Shown: positions 1 through 6,940 of the stretch, one piece after another | Numbering within the stretch: the stretch's first letter is position 1 | Layout: every line of letters starts with the position of its first letter | DNA from: Mycolicibacterium chubuense NBB4 | Lineage (GTDB): Bacteria; Actinomycetota; Actinomycetes; Mycobacteriales; Mycobacteriaceae | Direction of reading: 5' to 3' | NCBI RefSeq assembly: GCF_000266905.1 | Contig: NC_018027.1 | Location: 4,526,001 to 4,590,000, forward strand | DNA length: 64,000 bases | The notes under the pieces: generated by a model | What the model saw: the letters and a program-made list of their open reading frames with translations, nothing else | Told to the model about the DNA's origin: nothing | Database searches by the model: none | Made by a program: the position numbers and the translations under genes

Positions 1-209
1 GGGGCCGATTCCTGCCCGAGCAGACCACCGCCGTCAGCATCCTCGACCGGCTCCTTCACCACGCCACCGTCGTCATCACCGACGGCGACTCCTACCGCAT
101 GAAAGACGCCAAACACCGAAAGGAGCAATCCAAGCCAACCTAGGAACTACCGCACGGGGTGGGGACTTTTATCTGGCCACCAGCGGGGACATCAACTTGG
201 CCATTGACA
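1..209 (+). mobile_element. Right end of an IS21-family insertion sequence (partial)
   Basis: The window opens inside an IS21-type element: the last codons of its IstB helper ATPase are followed by two imperfect ~20-bp copies starting ggggac at 161-180 and 185-204, 24 bp apart. Such multiple terminal repeats are typical of IS21-family ends. I place the end at the CA of attgaca (position 209). The other end and istA lie outside the window, so the intactness of the element cannot be judged. Confidence 0.65.
3..143 (+). CDS. istB: IstB-like IS21 helper ATPase, C-terminal 46 residues
   Basis: The reading frame is open from the window edge and ends at tag 141-143. The tail reads SILDRLLHHATVVITDGDSY followed by RMKDAK, the characteristic C-terminus of the IS21 transposition helper IstB, a AAA+ protein that stimulates the IstA transposase. 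Walker motifs would lie upstream of the window. The stop is followed at once by the repeated IS end, as expected for the last gene of an IS21 element. Confidence 0.75.
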   Translation, partial: GRFLPEQTTAVSILDRLLHHATVVITDGDSYRMKDAKHRKEQSKPT

Positions 210-514
210 GCGTGGCCGAGCAGCGGTGCCAGGCCGTTTTTGCAGCGATCGGCGACGGCTCGTCGATTTCGTCGGACGACCTGAGTGGCGGTATCGCGGT
301 AGATGCTGCACACCCGCTTGCCCGCTGCGAGGACGAGGGGTTAAAGGGTCTGCCGGACCGGTCCTATCGGCCGGCGTCGCGTCCGCATCACGATGCGCGC
401 CGATGCGGAGGCGTTGGGAGCGCGGAGTGCCGATGAAGCTCTGGCCAGTGGATGTCGTGCGTGGGGTCGCGTTGGCCGATGACACCTCGGCCAAGGTGTG
501 GCACAACGCCTAAC
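210..514. other. Remnant DNA between two insertion sequences
   Basis: No intact gene is visible. One plus-strand frame (about 305-435) contains ARCEDEGLKGLPDRSYRP followed by a SRPH stretch, which resembles the helix-turn-helix region of IS481-type transposases (pattern RYRxEGxxGLxDRSSRPH). It may be a decayed transposase fragment, but this is a weak call. Positions 512-514 (aac) are one copy of the target duplication of the IS3 element that follows. Confidence 0.35.
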
Positions 515-542
515 TGAATCGCCCTGGTTCTGCCGGAGGCTC
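515..542 (+). repeat. Terminal inverted repeat of the IS3 element (orfB side)
   Basis: It begins TGAATCGCCCTGG and ends GGAGGCTC. It pairs with 3351-3378 in inverted orientation with 6 mismatches in 28 positions. The orfB stop codon lies 4 bp inside it. Confidence 0.9.
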
Positions 543-545
543 GAT

Positions 546-1371
546 CTATTGGATTTCGACCAGGGGTTGGTCGATCCGTTGGGCATCGTAGAACGCGGCT
601 TCGAATTCGGTGGGTGCGACGTCGTCGAGGTAGCTGTGCAGGCGGGCGGTGTTGTGCCAGTACACCCAGCTCAGGGTGGCCAATTCGACGTCCTCGACCG
701 TCTTCCACGGCTCGGTGCGGGCCGGCCCGTAGATCAGCTCGGCTTTGTAGTATCCGTTCACCGTTTCGGCGAGGGCGTTGTCGAAGCTGTCGCCGACGGA
801 TCCGATCGAAGGCAGCGCACCGATCTCAGCGAGGCGCTCGCCGTAGCGGATGGAGGTGAACTGCGAGCCGGCATCGGAGTGACAGCGCAAGCCCGGCAGC
901 GTGTTTCCGCGTGACCAGCGCGCCATCTCCACCGCGTCGAGCACCATGGTGGTGCGCATGTTCGATGCCACCCGCCACCCGACGATCGTCCGGGAGAACG
1001 CGTCGACGATGAAGCAGACGTAGGCCACCCCCGACCAGGTCGGGACGTAGGTCAGGTCGGTCACCCACAACTGGTTGGGCGCCGATGCGCTGAATCGGCG
1101 GTTGACGAGATCGGGATGCCGCGCTGCGGCCGTGTCGGCTGCGGTGGTCTTGACCCGATTGCCGCGCCGGACGCCTTCGATGCCGAGGCGGCGCATCAGG
1201 CGCCCGACCTGATCACGGCCGATGCCGTGGCCGGCTCGACGTGCGGCTTTCCACAGCTTGCGGACCCCGTAGACGCGGTAATTGTCCTCCCAGAGCTTGC
1301 GCAGGGCTGGCCCCAGCTCGGCGTCGCGGACTGCCCGCGTTGAGGGCGGACGGGTCTTGGTGTCGTAGTAG
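546..1371 (-). pseudogene. IS3-family transposase OrfB, 3' fragment (DDE domain)
   Basis: This is the rve/DDE integrase part of an IS3 OrfB. It reads PNQLWVTDLTYVPTWSG (first Asp), then RCHSDAGSQFTS (second Asp) and SFDNALAETVNGYYKAEL (catalytic Glu region), and ends at 546. The frame is open upward to the junction near 1370, where YYDTKTRPPS is preceded by non-OrfB sequence. Deleting 1372-2900 joins it in frame to the OrfA-proximal fragment as ...APST-YYDTK..., which is normal IS3 OrfB sequence. It is therefore a disrupted gene; only internal Met codons remain as possible starts. Confidence 0.9.
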
Positions 1372-1391
1372 ACATCCCACGTCAGTGACAG

Positions 1392-2615
1392 TCAAGCGGC
1401 GGTGGCTTCTTCGGGAGGAGATGCGTTCGGCCAAGCACCGTCTTCGGTCCACGGCTGGTGGTTGGTCAGGCACCACCACAGGCGCCCGAGAAGTTTGTTG
1501 GCCAGGTTGCGCAGCGCTGCATTGTGATGGTCTCCGGCGGCTCGGCGGCGGTCGTAGTGCTCACGGGCGCCCACTGACTTGGTCAGGATGGTGAAGGCCC
1601 ACCAGTGGCAGGCGTCGGCGAGGCGCTTGTTGCGGACTTTGCGTGCCTTGACGTAGTGCGAACGCCCAGAGGCGATGGTGACTGGTGCTGTGCCCGCGTA
1701 GGCGCGCAGACTCTGGGGATTGCTGAATCGTGCTGGATCGTCGCCGACTTCGGCCAGTATCCGAGCTGCCAGAACCGGTCCCAGTCCGGGGACCGAGCGC
1801 AGCAGAGTCGACTGCGGATGTTGGTCGAACTCGCACATGAGTGCCTTCTCCAATTCATCGACGGCGGCTCGCATCGCGACGACGCTTCCTACCAGGCCTT
1901 GCACAACGTGTCCGTAGGCCATTTCGACGCATGTCGGTTGACGCAGCGCCGGGGTCCTCAGTGCGGTGAGGATCCGCTCCGCCAGCACAGGATGGTTGCC
2001 ACGGCCAGAACGGCGCAACAGGCTCGTTACGCGAGTCTTCGTCAGCTTCTGGGCATCGCCGGGAGTCGGGGCGGCGGCTAGCACGGTGGTGGCGGCATAG
2101 TGCTTGAGATTCGGAAATGCTTGCAGTGCTTGGGGATAGAACTCAAGTAGCACTGACCGAAGTCGGCTGACTGTTTGGTGCAGCGCCCAGATCGCCTCTT
2201 GGTGCTGGCGCGCCAGTACCTTGACCGCACCGGCCTGGTTCGTATTAGCCGGCATTCTGCGGTGCAAGTGACGGTCGGTGCGCAGAATATGCGCGAGCAC
2301 CGCCGCGTCACCGGGATCGGACTTCCCACCCGCCTGGCCGAAGCGCTCCCGGTAACGCGCGACCGCGCGCGGATTGATCGGATACACCGTGAACCCCGCC
2401 TCGACCAACGCGACGACGATCAGGTTCTTGTCCGTCTCGACCGCTATTACGGTGTCATCCACCCCGCCTCCGTGTTCGCCAATCAAAGTGAGCAACGCGG
2501 CGAATCCAGCCGTGCCGGTATCGATTCGCCTGTGTGCCAGCACGACACCACGCTCGTCGATCAACGCGACGTCATGGTGGGATTCGGCCCAGTCGATCCC
2601 GCAAGTAAAGCTCAA
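1392..2615 (-). CDS. IS110-family transposase (DEDD + catalytic Ser), intact
   Basis: The transposase is a RuvC-like DEDD recombinase of about 407 residues, the usual IS110 length. The N-terminal domain has CGIDWAESHHD (Asp8), AVETDKN (Glu60) and KSDPGDAAVLA (Asp100 and Asp103). The C-terminal transposase domain has LLRSVPGLGPVLA, a helix-hairpin-helix-like segment, and APVTIASGRS, whose Ser316 sits where the nucleophilic serine of IS621-type enzymes lies. I chose the TTG start at 2615 because gagaagg lies 5 nt upstream and CGIDW then falls at residue 5. The frame is open further to an ATG at 2747, but that extension is unlike the family. The element appears potentially active. Confidence 0.88.
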   Translation of the reverse strand: MSFTCGIDWAESHHDVALIDERGVVLAHRRIDTGTAGFAALLTLIGEHGGGVDDTVIAVETDKNLIVVALVEAGFTVYPINPRAVARYRERFGQAGGKSDPGDAAVLAHILRTDRHLHRRMPANTNQAGAVKVLARQHQEAIWALHQTVSRLRSVLLEFYPQALQAFPNLKHYAATTVLAAAPTPGDAQKLTKTRVTSLLRRSGRGNHPVLAERILTALRTPALRQPTCVEMAYGHVVQGLVGSVVAMRAAVDELEKALMCEFDQHPQSTLLRSVPGLGPVLAARILAEVGDDPARFSNPQSLRAYAGTAPVTIASGRSHYVKARKVRNKRLADACHWWAFTILTKSVGAREHYDRRRAAGDHHNAALRNLANKLLGRLWWCLTNHQPWTEDGAWPNASPPEEATAA

Positions 2616-2898
2616 GGTGACCTTCTCATTTCGATAGACGGCGATTTCGTCGAGCTCGAGGCGGGCGCGGCGACCTAATGGATAGCGCTCGGTGGCGCGG
2701 CATCTCACAAGCCGATCACTTGCCTCGTGGCGGACCGGCAGGGTCACCGTCTACATATACGAGATCTCACGACGCATCCGTGGCCGCAACTGCACTGACC
2801 ACCTGCCGGCAGCTCTCCGTTCAGACTGCGCCGGGATCGGTGCTTGGGCAGTGAACCCTGCCGGTCCGGCGTGTCGGGATCGACACGACTCTCCCATT
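2616..2898 (-). ncRNA. Candidate bridge RNA region of the IS110 element
   Basis: This is the non-coding 5' end of the IS110 element, the place where IS110-subgroup elements encode the bridge RNA that pairs with donor and target DNA. A perfect 14-bp inverted repeat (cggaccggcagggt at 2731-2744 against 2855-2868) would close a 110-nt internal segment as a long stem. The transcript would carry CCAUUAG (complement of 2675-2681), which is complementary to CTAATGG at the element's own end (2900-2894, minus strand), as a donor guide should be. Exact RNA ends and the target guide could not be assigned by eye. Confidence 0.5.
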
Positions 2899-2990
2899 AG
2901 GTGCTCGGGGCCATCGACACCCCTGCGCTGCGCAGGACCGTGCAGATGGGCTCGACCCCGAACTCGGCCCGGTGGGCGTCGATAAGGCGA
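2899..2990 (-). pseudogene. IS3-family transposase OrfB, 5' fragment
   Basis: This is the start of OrfB, immediately after the orfA stop and in another frame. It reads RLIDAHRAEFGVEPICTVL and RSAGVSMAPST, the usual N-terminus of mycobacterial IS3 OrfB proteins, which are made by programmed frameshifting from orfA. The fragment is cut after APST by the IS110 element and continues at 1371-546. Confidence 0.85.
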
Positions 2991-3324
2991 CTATTTCTTG
3001 TGGTGGCGGTCGAGCTCCGCCCCGAAGAAATTCGCCGCTTGTTTCAGGATCTCATTGGCGCGCTTGAGTTCTCGGTTCTCCTGCTCAGGCTCTTTGAGCC
3101 GCTGCGAGTCGGCGGTCGTCATCCCGGGCACCACGCCTTCGTCGATGTCGGCCTGGCGCACCCAAGTGCGGACCGACTCGACGCGGGTTGGCCACGCGCT
3201 GTACCGTGCCCTGGGTGGTGCCCAGCTCGGTGCGCAGGGCCCGCACCATCCGCACCGCGGCGGCCTTCTCCTTGGAGCTGTAGCGACGCGTCGTGGGCTT
3301 CCCCGCAGACTGTTCCTTCGGCAT
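2991..3324 (-). pseudogene. IS3-family OrfA (HTH protein), frameshifted
   Basis: OrfA supplies the helix-turn-helix that binds the IS ends. The first half reads MPKEQSAGKPTTRRYSSKEK, then MVRALRTELGTTQGTVQRVAN from 3324 down to about 3184. The second half, ESVRTWVRQADIDEGVVPG then RLKEPEQENRELKRANEILK, continues in another frame to the stop at 2991. The family continues VAN-QLGYG-VES. Here gtggccaac is joined almost directly to gtcgagtcg, so about 11 nt are missing and the frame is broken in the recognition-helix region. The second half keeps the leucine-zipper region. Confidence 0.8.
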
Positions 3325-3350
3325 ACCTGCATCCTCGTTTCCAAGGTCAG

Positions 3351-3378
3351 GAGCCTCCAACATTTCCAGGGCGGTTCA
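3351..3378 (-). repeat. Terminal inverted repeat of the IS3 element (orfA side)
   Basis: On the minus strand it begins TGAACCGCCCTGG and ends GGAGGCTC, matching 515-542 at 22 of 28 positions. The orfA ATG lies 27 bp inside it. Confidence 0.9.
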
Positions 3379-3912
3379 AACCACCAACTCCGACTGTCTG
3401 GGATCAACCGAAACGAGACCGTCAAAATCGGCACCGGCCGATCGCCGACTCTGGCTTATTGGTGTGTCACTACCACTACCGCAAGTCACCTTATGGTTTG
3501 CTCAGGCGGAGGACTCAGGCGTGGAAACGACGTCCGCGCCTCCCAAACGCGAACAGCGTGGGCCCTGGCGTTTTACTCGCGAACAGAGACCGACGCTTCA
3601 CCGCGCACTTAGCGCAACATCCGTCGCAGAATATCGCGCCGCAGATAACTACCTTGCCCTATCGAGCATGGTGTGAGAAGCCAAAATCAAGCGGCGTCCG
3701 AAACGAGGCAAACCCACATGTTTACAGTAAAAGAGCTCTCCTATATGTTTACACCCGAGGGGGAACCAGATTGATATGTGGTCAACTCAATGGTTTGTCA
3801 CATTGGAACACACAATAAAGCATCAGCTGGCTAAGCGTCGTGCGCCCCAACCTCAGCTTGCATTAAAGGCCGACGCGTTACGACCATTTGAGACCAATCT
3901 GCGAGGTGATCA
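3379..3912. other. 534-bp AT-richer spacer upstream of the unknown three-gene island
   Basis: No gene is supportable. The segment starts with the second aac of the IS3 target duplication. Composition shifts here from mycobacterial high GC to clearly AT-richer DNA. It holds two copies of atgtttaca (3718-3726 and 3745-3753) and, closer to the first gene, a loose promoter-like ttgtca at 3795-3800. Regulatory signals for the downstream genes probably lie in this stretch. Confidence 0.4.
3718..3753 (+). repeat. Direct repeat atgtttaca, 27 bp apart
   Basis: Nine identical bases occur at 3718-3726 and 3745-3753 in AT-rich DNA about 160-195 bp upstream of the first island gene. Spacing near 2.5 helical turns and the position could suit an activator or repressor. 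No protein can be assigned. Confidence 0.35.
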
Positions 3913-4827
3913 ATGTCCCCAATTGCGACCGAATCGGCCTGGGATCTCTACAGGATTGTTGTCGCGGAGGATACGCACAGCCCAAACTTCCGCGGACGGC
4001 TCGGCACACTACCGCTTCCGCGTACAGCAGCCTTCGAACGAGTCGCCGGTCGCGCCGGAAATGCGATCGTCATCCAAGTCAAGAGCGGTATCGGCATGCG
4101 GGATCACCGCGAGCAGAGCCTCGCGTCGCTGGGCCTCCGAGGCATCGATAGCGCGGCACTGGTTGACATCAATCTCGGATCAACGCGGGGAAACATCGCC
4201 GTCGTGCACGACGCAGTACGCGTTATTACGCTCAAGGAGCCTGCTTGGAAGCAGACGAGGCGGTCACTCCAAACCAGAGGCGGTCGTGTGATGGTGGAGC
4301 ACATTAAGTATGGAAGTTCTCGCCAGCCGGGCGATCTACTTCGGACCGATCGCAAACAGTACTGGTACGCCGAGCTGTCCAGACGCGCCGTCAGCATGGC
4401 ATGGTCCACTTCAAATTCGGCTAGCGACACCATCACGTCCATCCTTGAAAGCTTGGGTCCCGACGATAGCGGGACCGGGCGAATCATTCGCAAGACGCAG
4501 GATGGCGAAGAGATTGGCGAAGGCAGTATCGCCGAAGTCATCGACTCGCTACAAGAGTCGGATGGTGTGACGGTTGAGTATGTACAGGTCTGTCTCGCAG
4601 GACTGTCGATCTCTTGGAAACAACCCTTTAAGCGGTTCGTAGACAGCAGGGAAGATTTGGGTGAAATCGCCGTATCCGTCCCGCGTAACGAGGCACTCCG
4701 TAGCCACGGCGTGCTGACTCGACTAATTGCCAGTACGGCGACAAGCGAGATCAAAGCGATTGACCCGCTCGCACATCTAAAAGGAAGCCGCTCGGTCGGT
4801 TACGGCGCGAGATACCGCAAGGATTGA
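3913..4827 (+). CDS. Protein of unknown function (304 aa), accessory island gene 1
   Basis: I do not recognise this family. The ATG at 3913 is preceded by gaggtg with 5-nt spacing. The product is soluble and mixed alpha/beta in appearance, with no signal peptide or membrane segment. Its middle is basic and aromatic (LRTDRKQYWYAELSRR around residues 143-158), followed by an acidic Ser/Asp stretch and a C-terminal RLIASTATSEIKAIDPLAHL. Codon use is less GC-biased than in the flanking genes, so it was probably acquired. It is the first of three same-strand genes of unknown function bounded on the left by insertion sequences, a setting common for defence or other mobile cargo, but no known defence motif is visible. 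Confidence 0.6.
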   Translation: MSPIATESAWDLYRIVVAEDTHSPNFRGRLGTLPLPRTAAFERVAGRAGNAIVIQVKSGIGMRDHREQSLASLGLRGIDSAALVDINLGSTRGNIAVVHDAVRVITLKEPAWKQTRRSLQTRGGRVMVEHIKYGSSRQPGDLLRTDRKQYWYAELSRRAVSMAWSTSNSASDTITSILESLGPDDSGTGRIIRKTQDGEEIGEGSIAEVIDSLQESDGVTVEYVQVCLAGLSISWKQPFKRFVDSREDLGEIAVSVPRNEALRSHGVLTRLIASTATSEIKAIDPLAHLKGSRSVGYGARYRKD

Positions 4828-4928
4828 TCGCGACACCTCAAAGAGCAGCCCCAAGGCGGCATCGGAGCAGTTCCTCCAGCCGCCACCAAGCGCCATGTCA
4901 AACCCTTTCGAAAGGAAACTTCTCAAGA

Positions 4929-5333
4929 ATGCTCTACTCGCCGTTGGACCGAATTCCCGTGCCAGGCTTGGAAAGCCTGGTAGTCAAGTCACGCCTAAAA
5001 AAGGATATGCAGCTTCGGCGAGACCCTCACCTTCTGGTGAGGCAAGGCATACGGTTCGTCAACTACGAACACTGCGGTTTGGAGATGCGAGCCGTGTCCA
5101 CAATCAATACTGACAGCGCAGCAGGCTATTTCAGTTGCACCGCAGGTGATTTTGATACTGATGGCAGCAGCTGGATTTACGAGAAGACCTCGCCACCTAC
5201 ACGTGCGAAGGAGGAAGCGCGCCTCAAGCACGGCGAAGTGCCCGTATCTGTCTCGATCCAGCTGTTCTGCACTCCGAAGCTGCCTCTCGCTCGGCAATAT
5301 CCATCCGAGCTAGTAGGCCTTCGGTATCCATAA
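4929..5333 (+). CDS. Protein of unknown function (134 aa), accessory island gene 2
   Basis: I chose the ATG at 4929 (MLYSPLDRIPVPG), with aagga 12 nt upstream. The frame is also open back to a TTG at 4824 that overlaps the stop of the previous gene, but that extension is low-complexity Arg/Ser. The product is soluble, with a central RQGIRFVNYEHCGLEMRA, TAGDFDTDGSSWIYEK and a C-terminal VSVSIQLFCTPKLPL. The pattern suggests a small beta-rich domain; no family is recognised. Its place between a larger soluble protein and a membrane protein suggests one transcriptional unit. Confidence 0.55.
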   Translation: MLYSPLDRIPVPGLESLVVKSRLKKDMQLRRDPHLLVRQGIRFVNYEHCGLEMRAVSTINTDSAAGYFSCTAGDFDTDGSSWIYEKTSPPTRAKEEARLKHGEVPVSVSIQLFCTPKLPLARQYPSELVGLRYP

Positions 5334-5344
5334 GCAGTTAAACA

Positions 5345-5809
5345 GTGGAAAAGTCGCGACTCATCGATATCGCTCCCTTTGTGGGTGCGATCGCCGTCCA
5401 GATCCTTACCACACCAATCCAGCTGACGGTTGCATGTAATCTTCGGCGCCAGCACGACAACGTCAAGACCACAGGGTCATCGCCGGAGTCTCTGCCAGCA
5501 AGCATCTATGACCAGTTCATCGTTGATTCGGACTGCATCTCGTCGGTCGCTGCGGGCACGACCTTCGTTGCGTCTGCCGTCGTGACACTTCTTGCCAAGA
5601 CTACATTTGACCCCTTTGCTCTGACCTCGTACATCCTTTTGGGGATCGTCGCTGTCTTTCTCAGCGCATTGATCTATCTTCACTACCGCCGTGCACCCGA
5701 GATCTATGTTCAACGGTCGCCCTGGAAGAACAGGATCGCACCGCTCGCCATGGTCGTTTACGGGGTGAACGCCCTGGGCGTCATCGGTTTCCTGTCGCTG
5801 TCGCCGTAA
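5345..5809 (+). CDS. Small polytopic membrane protein of unknown function (154 aa), island gene 3
   Basis: It starts at GTG 5345, 11 nt after the previous stop. Hydrophobic segments lie at about residues 9-29, 65-84, 91-112 and 130-152, giving three or four membrane helices. A hydrophilic loop with QHDNVKTTGSSPESLPAS lies between the first two, and a short basic YLHYRRAPEIYVQRSPWKNR precedes the last. No transporter motif is recognised. A small membrane protein as the last gene after two unknown soluble proteins is compatible with an effector or anchor role, which is inference only. Confidence 0.6.
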   Translation: MEKSRLIDIAPFVGAIAVQILTTPIQLTVACNLRRQHDNVKTTGSSPESLPASIYDQFIVDSDCISSVAAGTTFVASAVVTLLAKTTFDPFALTSYILLGIVAVFLSALIYLHYRRAPEIYVQRSPWKNRIAPLAMVVYGVNALGVIGFLSLSP

Positions 5810-6485
5810 ATCGTGTGCAAGTAGATCTACACGACGGCGCAAATGCCTCCCGTACACGTCATAGGCCGGACCCCAGTGCCGTCCACTTCGTTTCGTTTGT
5901 GCATCACTGGACCTTTACGCCCCGTAGTGCTTGGTCTGGTGCACCAGGTTTGTAGGAAGCTTTCGCTGATTTAAACAATAACAGGCCTGAAGTTGTGCTC
6001 TTGCCGTAATTTTGACCTGGCGGGAGGCGCGCTGGACAAGGGCCGGTCGTCTTCCTCTGGGCCTATGTCATGGCAGGATCACCGCGTTCCATGCCATCCT
6101 CGGCGCCTGCAAGGGTCACTGCATTGAAAGCCCCTTGGCCCCGAAGCTGCGCGCTGTGGCTATCGCTTACTGCGTACGCTGCGGTCTGACGAACATGTGT
6201 CGGCGCGTTGTCGTGGCTGTCCCTGCAAACTCCTTTCGGGAGTTGAGGGCTTGACCTGTTGGCATTGAGCCGCGCGCCACAACGTAGGGACATGCGTTGG
6301 AGTCGGTGACTCGACCGCTAACGACCAGCTGGACCATCAACAGTGGGGGACGTCCGCACCGAGCCTCCGGAACTCATTTGTCACTGCCCGCGGACGTGCC
6401 TGAGGGGACCTTCGGCACTAATCACCCATGTGGGCGGGCGTTAGCGTCGAAACCGGGAGGCAGAGTTTCCGGGGAGCGGTCCGTC
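5810..6485. other. 676-bp intergenic region
   Basis: Only short overlapping frames without family features or ribosome sites are present. The first part (to about 6000) is still AT-richer and closes the acquired island; GC then rises towards the chromosomal level. The only signal seen is a DosR-box-like sequence at 6404-6420. Confidence 0.4.
6404..6420 (+). promoter_or_regulatory. Possible DosR-type box
   Basis: ggggaccttcggcacta resembles the mycobacterial dormancy-regulator site (GGGACyTNNGNCCC), with one departure in the second half (GCAC for GCCC). It lies about 65 bp upstream of the 6486 start, a plausible activator distance. It is short and was found by eye, so it may be chance. Confidence 0.3.
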
Positions 6486-6758
6486 ATGAGGCGCATCATC
6501 ATCGGCATCGGCGCAGTGGTCGCCGGCCTGCTGCTCGCGGGTCTGCTGTTCGGCGGGATCGCGCAAGTGCTGGGAAAGGTTCAGCACGAGCCACCCATAC
6601 AGGCCACCGGGCCGTGCGGCGGAGCGGTGATCCTGGGCAACGGCGGAAGCCAGTGCGACGGCCCCATTCAGCCGGACGGCAGCTTCACGCGCTGCACCTC
6701 GGTGTACGTGCTCGGATTCGGCGGCTGGAGTTGCTACACGGTGTACCCGCCCCGGTGA
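6486..6758 (+). CDS. Small membrane-anchored/secreted CDGP-type protein (90 aa)
   Basis: The ATG at 6486 has ggggag 9 nt upstream. An N-terminal MRRIIIGIGAVVAGLLLAGL segment is a membrane anchor or signal sequence, followed by an outside domain with GGAVILGNGGSQCDGPIQPD and FTRCTSVYVLGFGGWSC. The CDGP motif and four cysteines recall the small exported mycobacterial CDGP-domain proteins, whose function is unknown. The four Cys suggest two disulphides. It is a lone gene, possibly under the DosR-like box upstream. Confidence 0.65.
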   Translation: MRRIIIGIGAVVAGLLLAGLLFGGIAQVLGKVQHEPPIQATGPCGGAVILGNGGSQCDGPIQPDGSFTRCTSVYVLGFGGWSCYTVYPPR

Positions 6759-6940
6759 TCTGACGACCGAACTCCCGGACGCGGGTCGACCTGCCCACCA
6801 CTGCTCCCGCACAGTTCATCGCCGACGGGCATCCGGTCATTCCGCCTCGCCCAGCGAACCCAGCGTCTAGCGTGGACCCGCACGAGTCCCCCGCCTGGCC
6901 ATCGCCTCGCGGCCTTCTCCACCCAACGAAAGGTGCGTCA

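Larger units (their letters stand above)
1372..2900 (-). mobile_element. IS110-family element inserted in the IS3 orfB
   Basis: The 1,529-bp block lies between two CT dinucleotides (minus strand, 2900-2899 and 1371-1370). Removing the block plus one CT restores the orfB reading frame exactly (agc acc tac tac gac = STYYD). There are no inverted repeats and no longer duplication, as expected for IS110, whose members recombine at a dinucleotide core. The transposase starts 285 bp from one end and stops 20 bp from the other, so a long 5' non-coding end and a short 3' end are present, as in the IS110 (not IS1111) subgroup. Choosing 1370-2898 as limits would be equivalent. Confidence 0.88.
515..3378. 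mobile_element. IS3-family element, inactivated by a nested IS110-family insertion
   Basis: Both ends are visible. The 28-bp inverted repeats 515-542 and 3351-3378 match at 22 positions and share the start TGAAyCGCCCTGG and the inner GGAGGCTC. The element is flanked by aac at 512-514 and 3379-3381, the 3-bp target duplication usual for IS3. The genes run on the minus strand: orfA (2991-3324, frameshifted), then orfB, cut in two by the IS110 element at 1372-2900. Without that insertion the element is about 1.33 kb, a normal IS3 size. It cannot supply its own transposase. Confidence 0.9.

Noticed and set aside
3776..4291. 171-aa frame overlapping the first island gene
   Set aside because: It overlaps the better-supported 3913-4827 gene, which has a ribosome site and continues far beyond; amino-acid content looks like a shadow frame.
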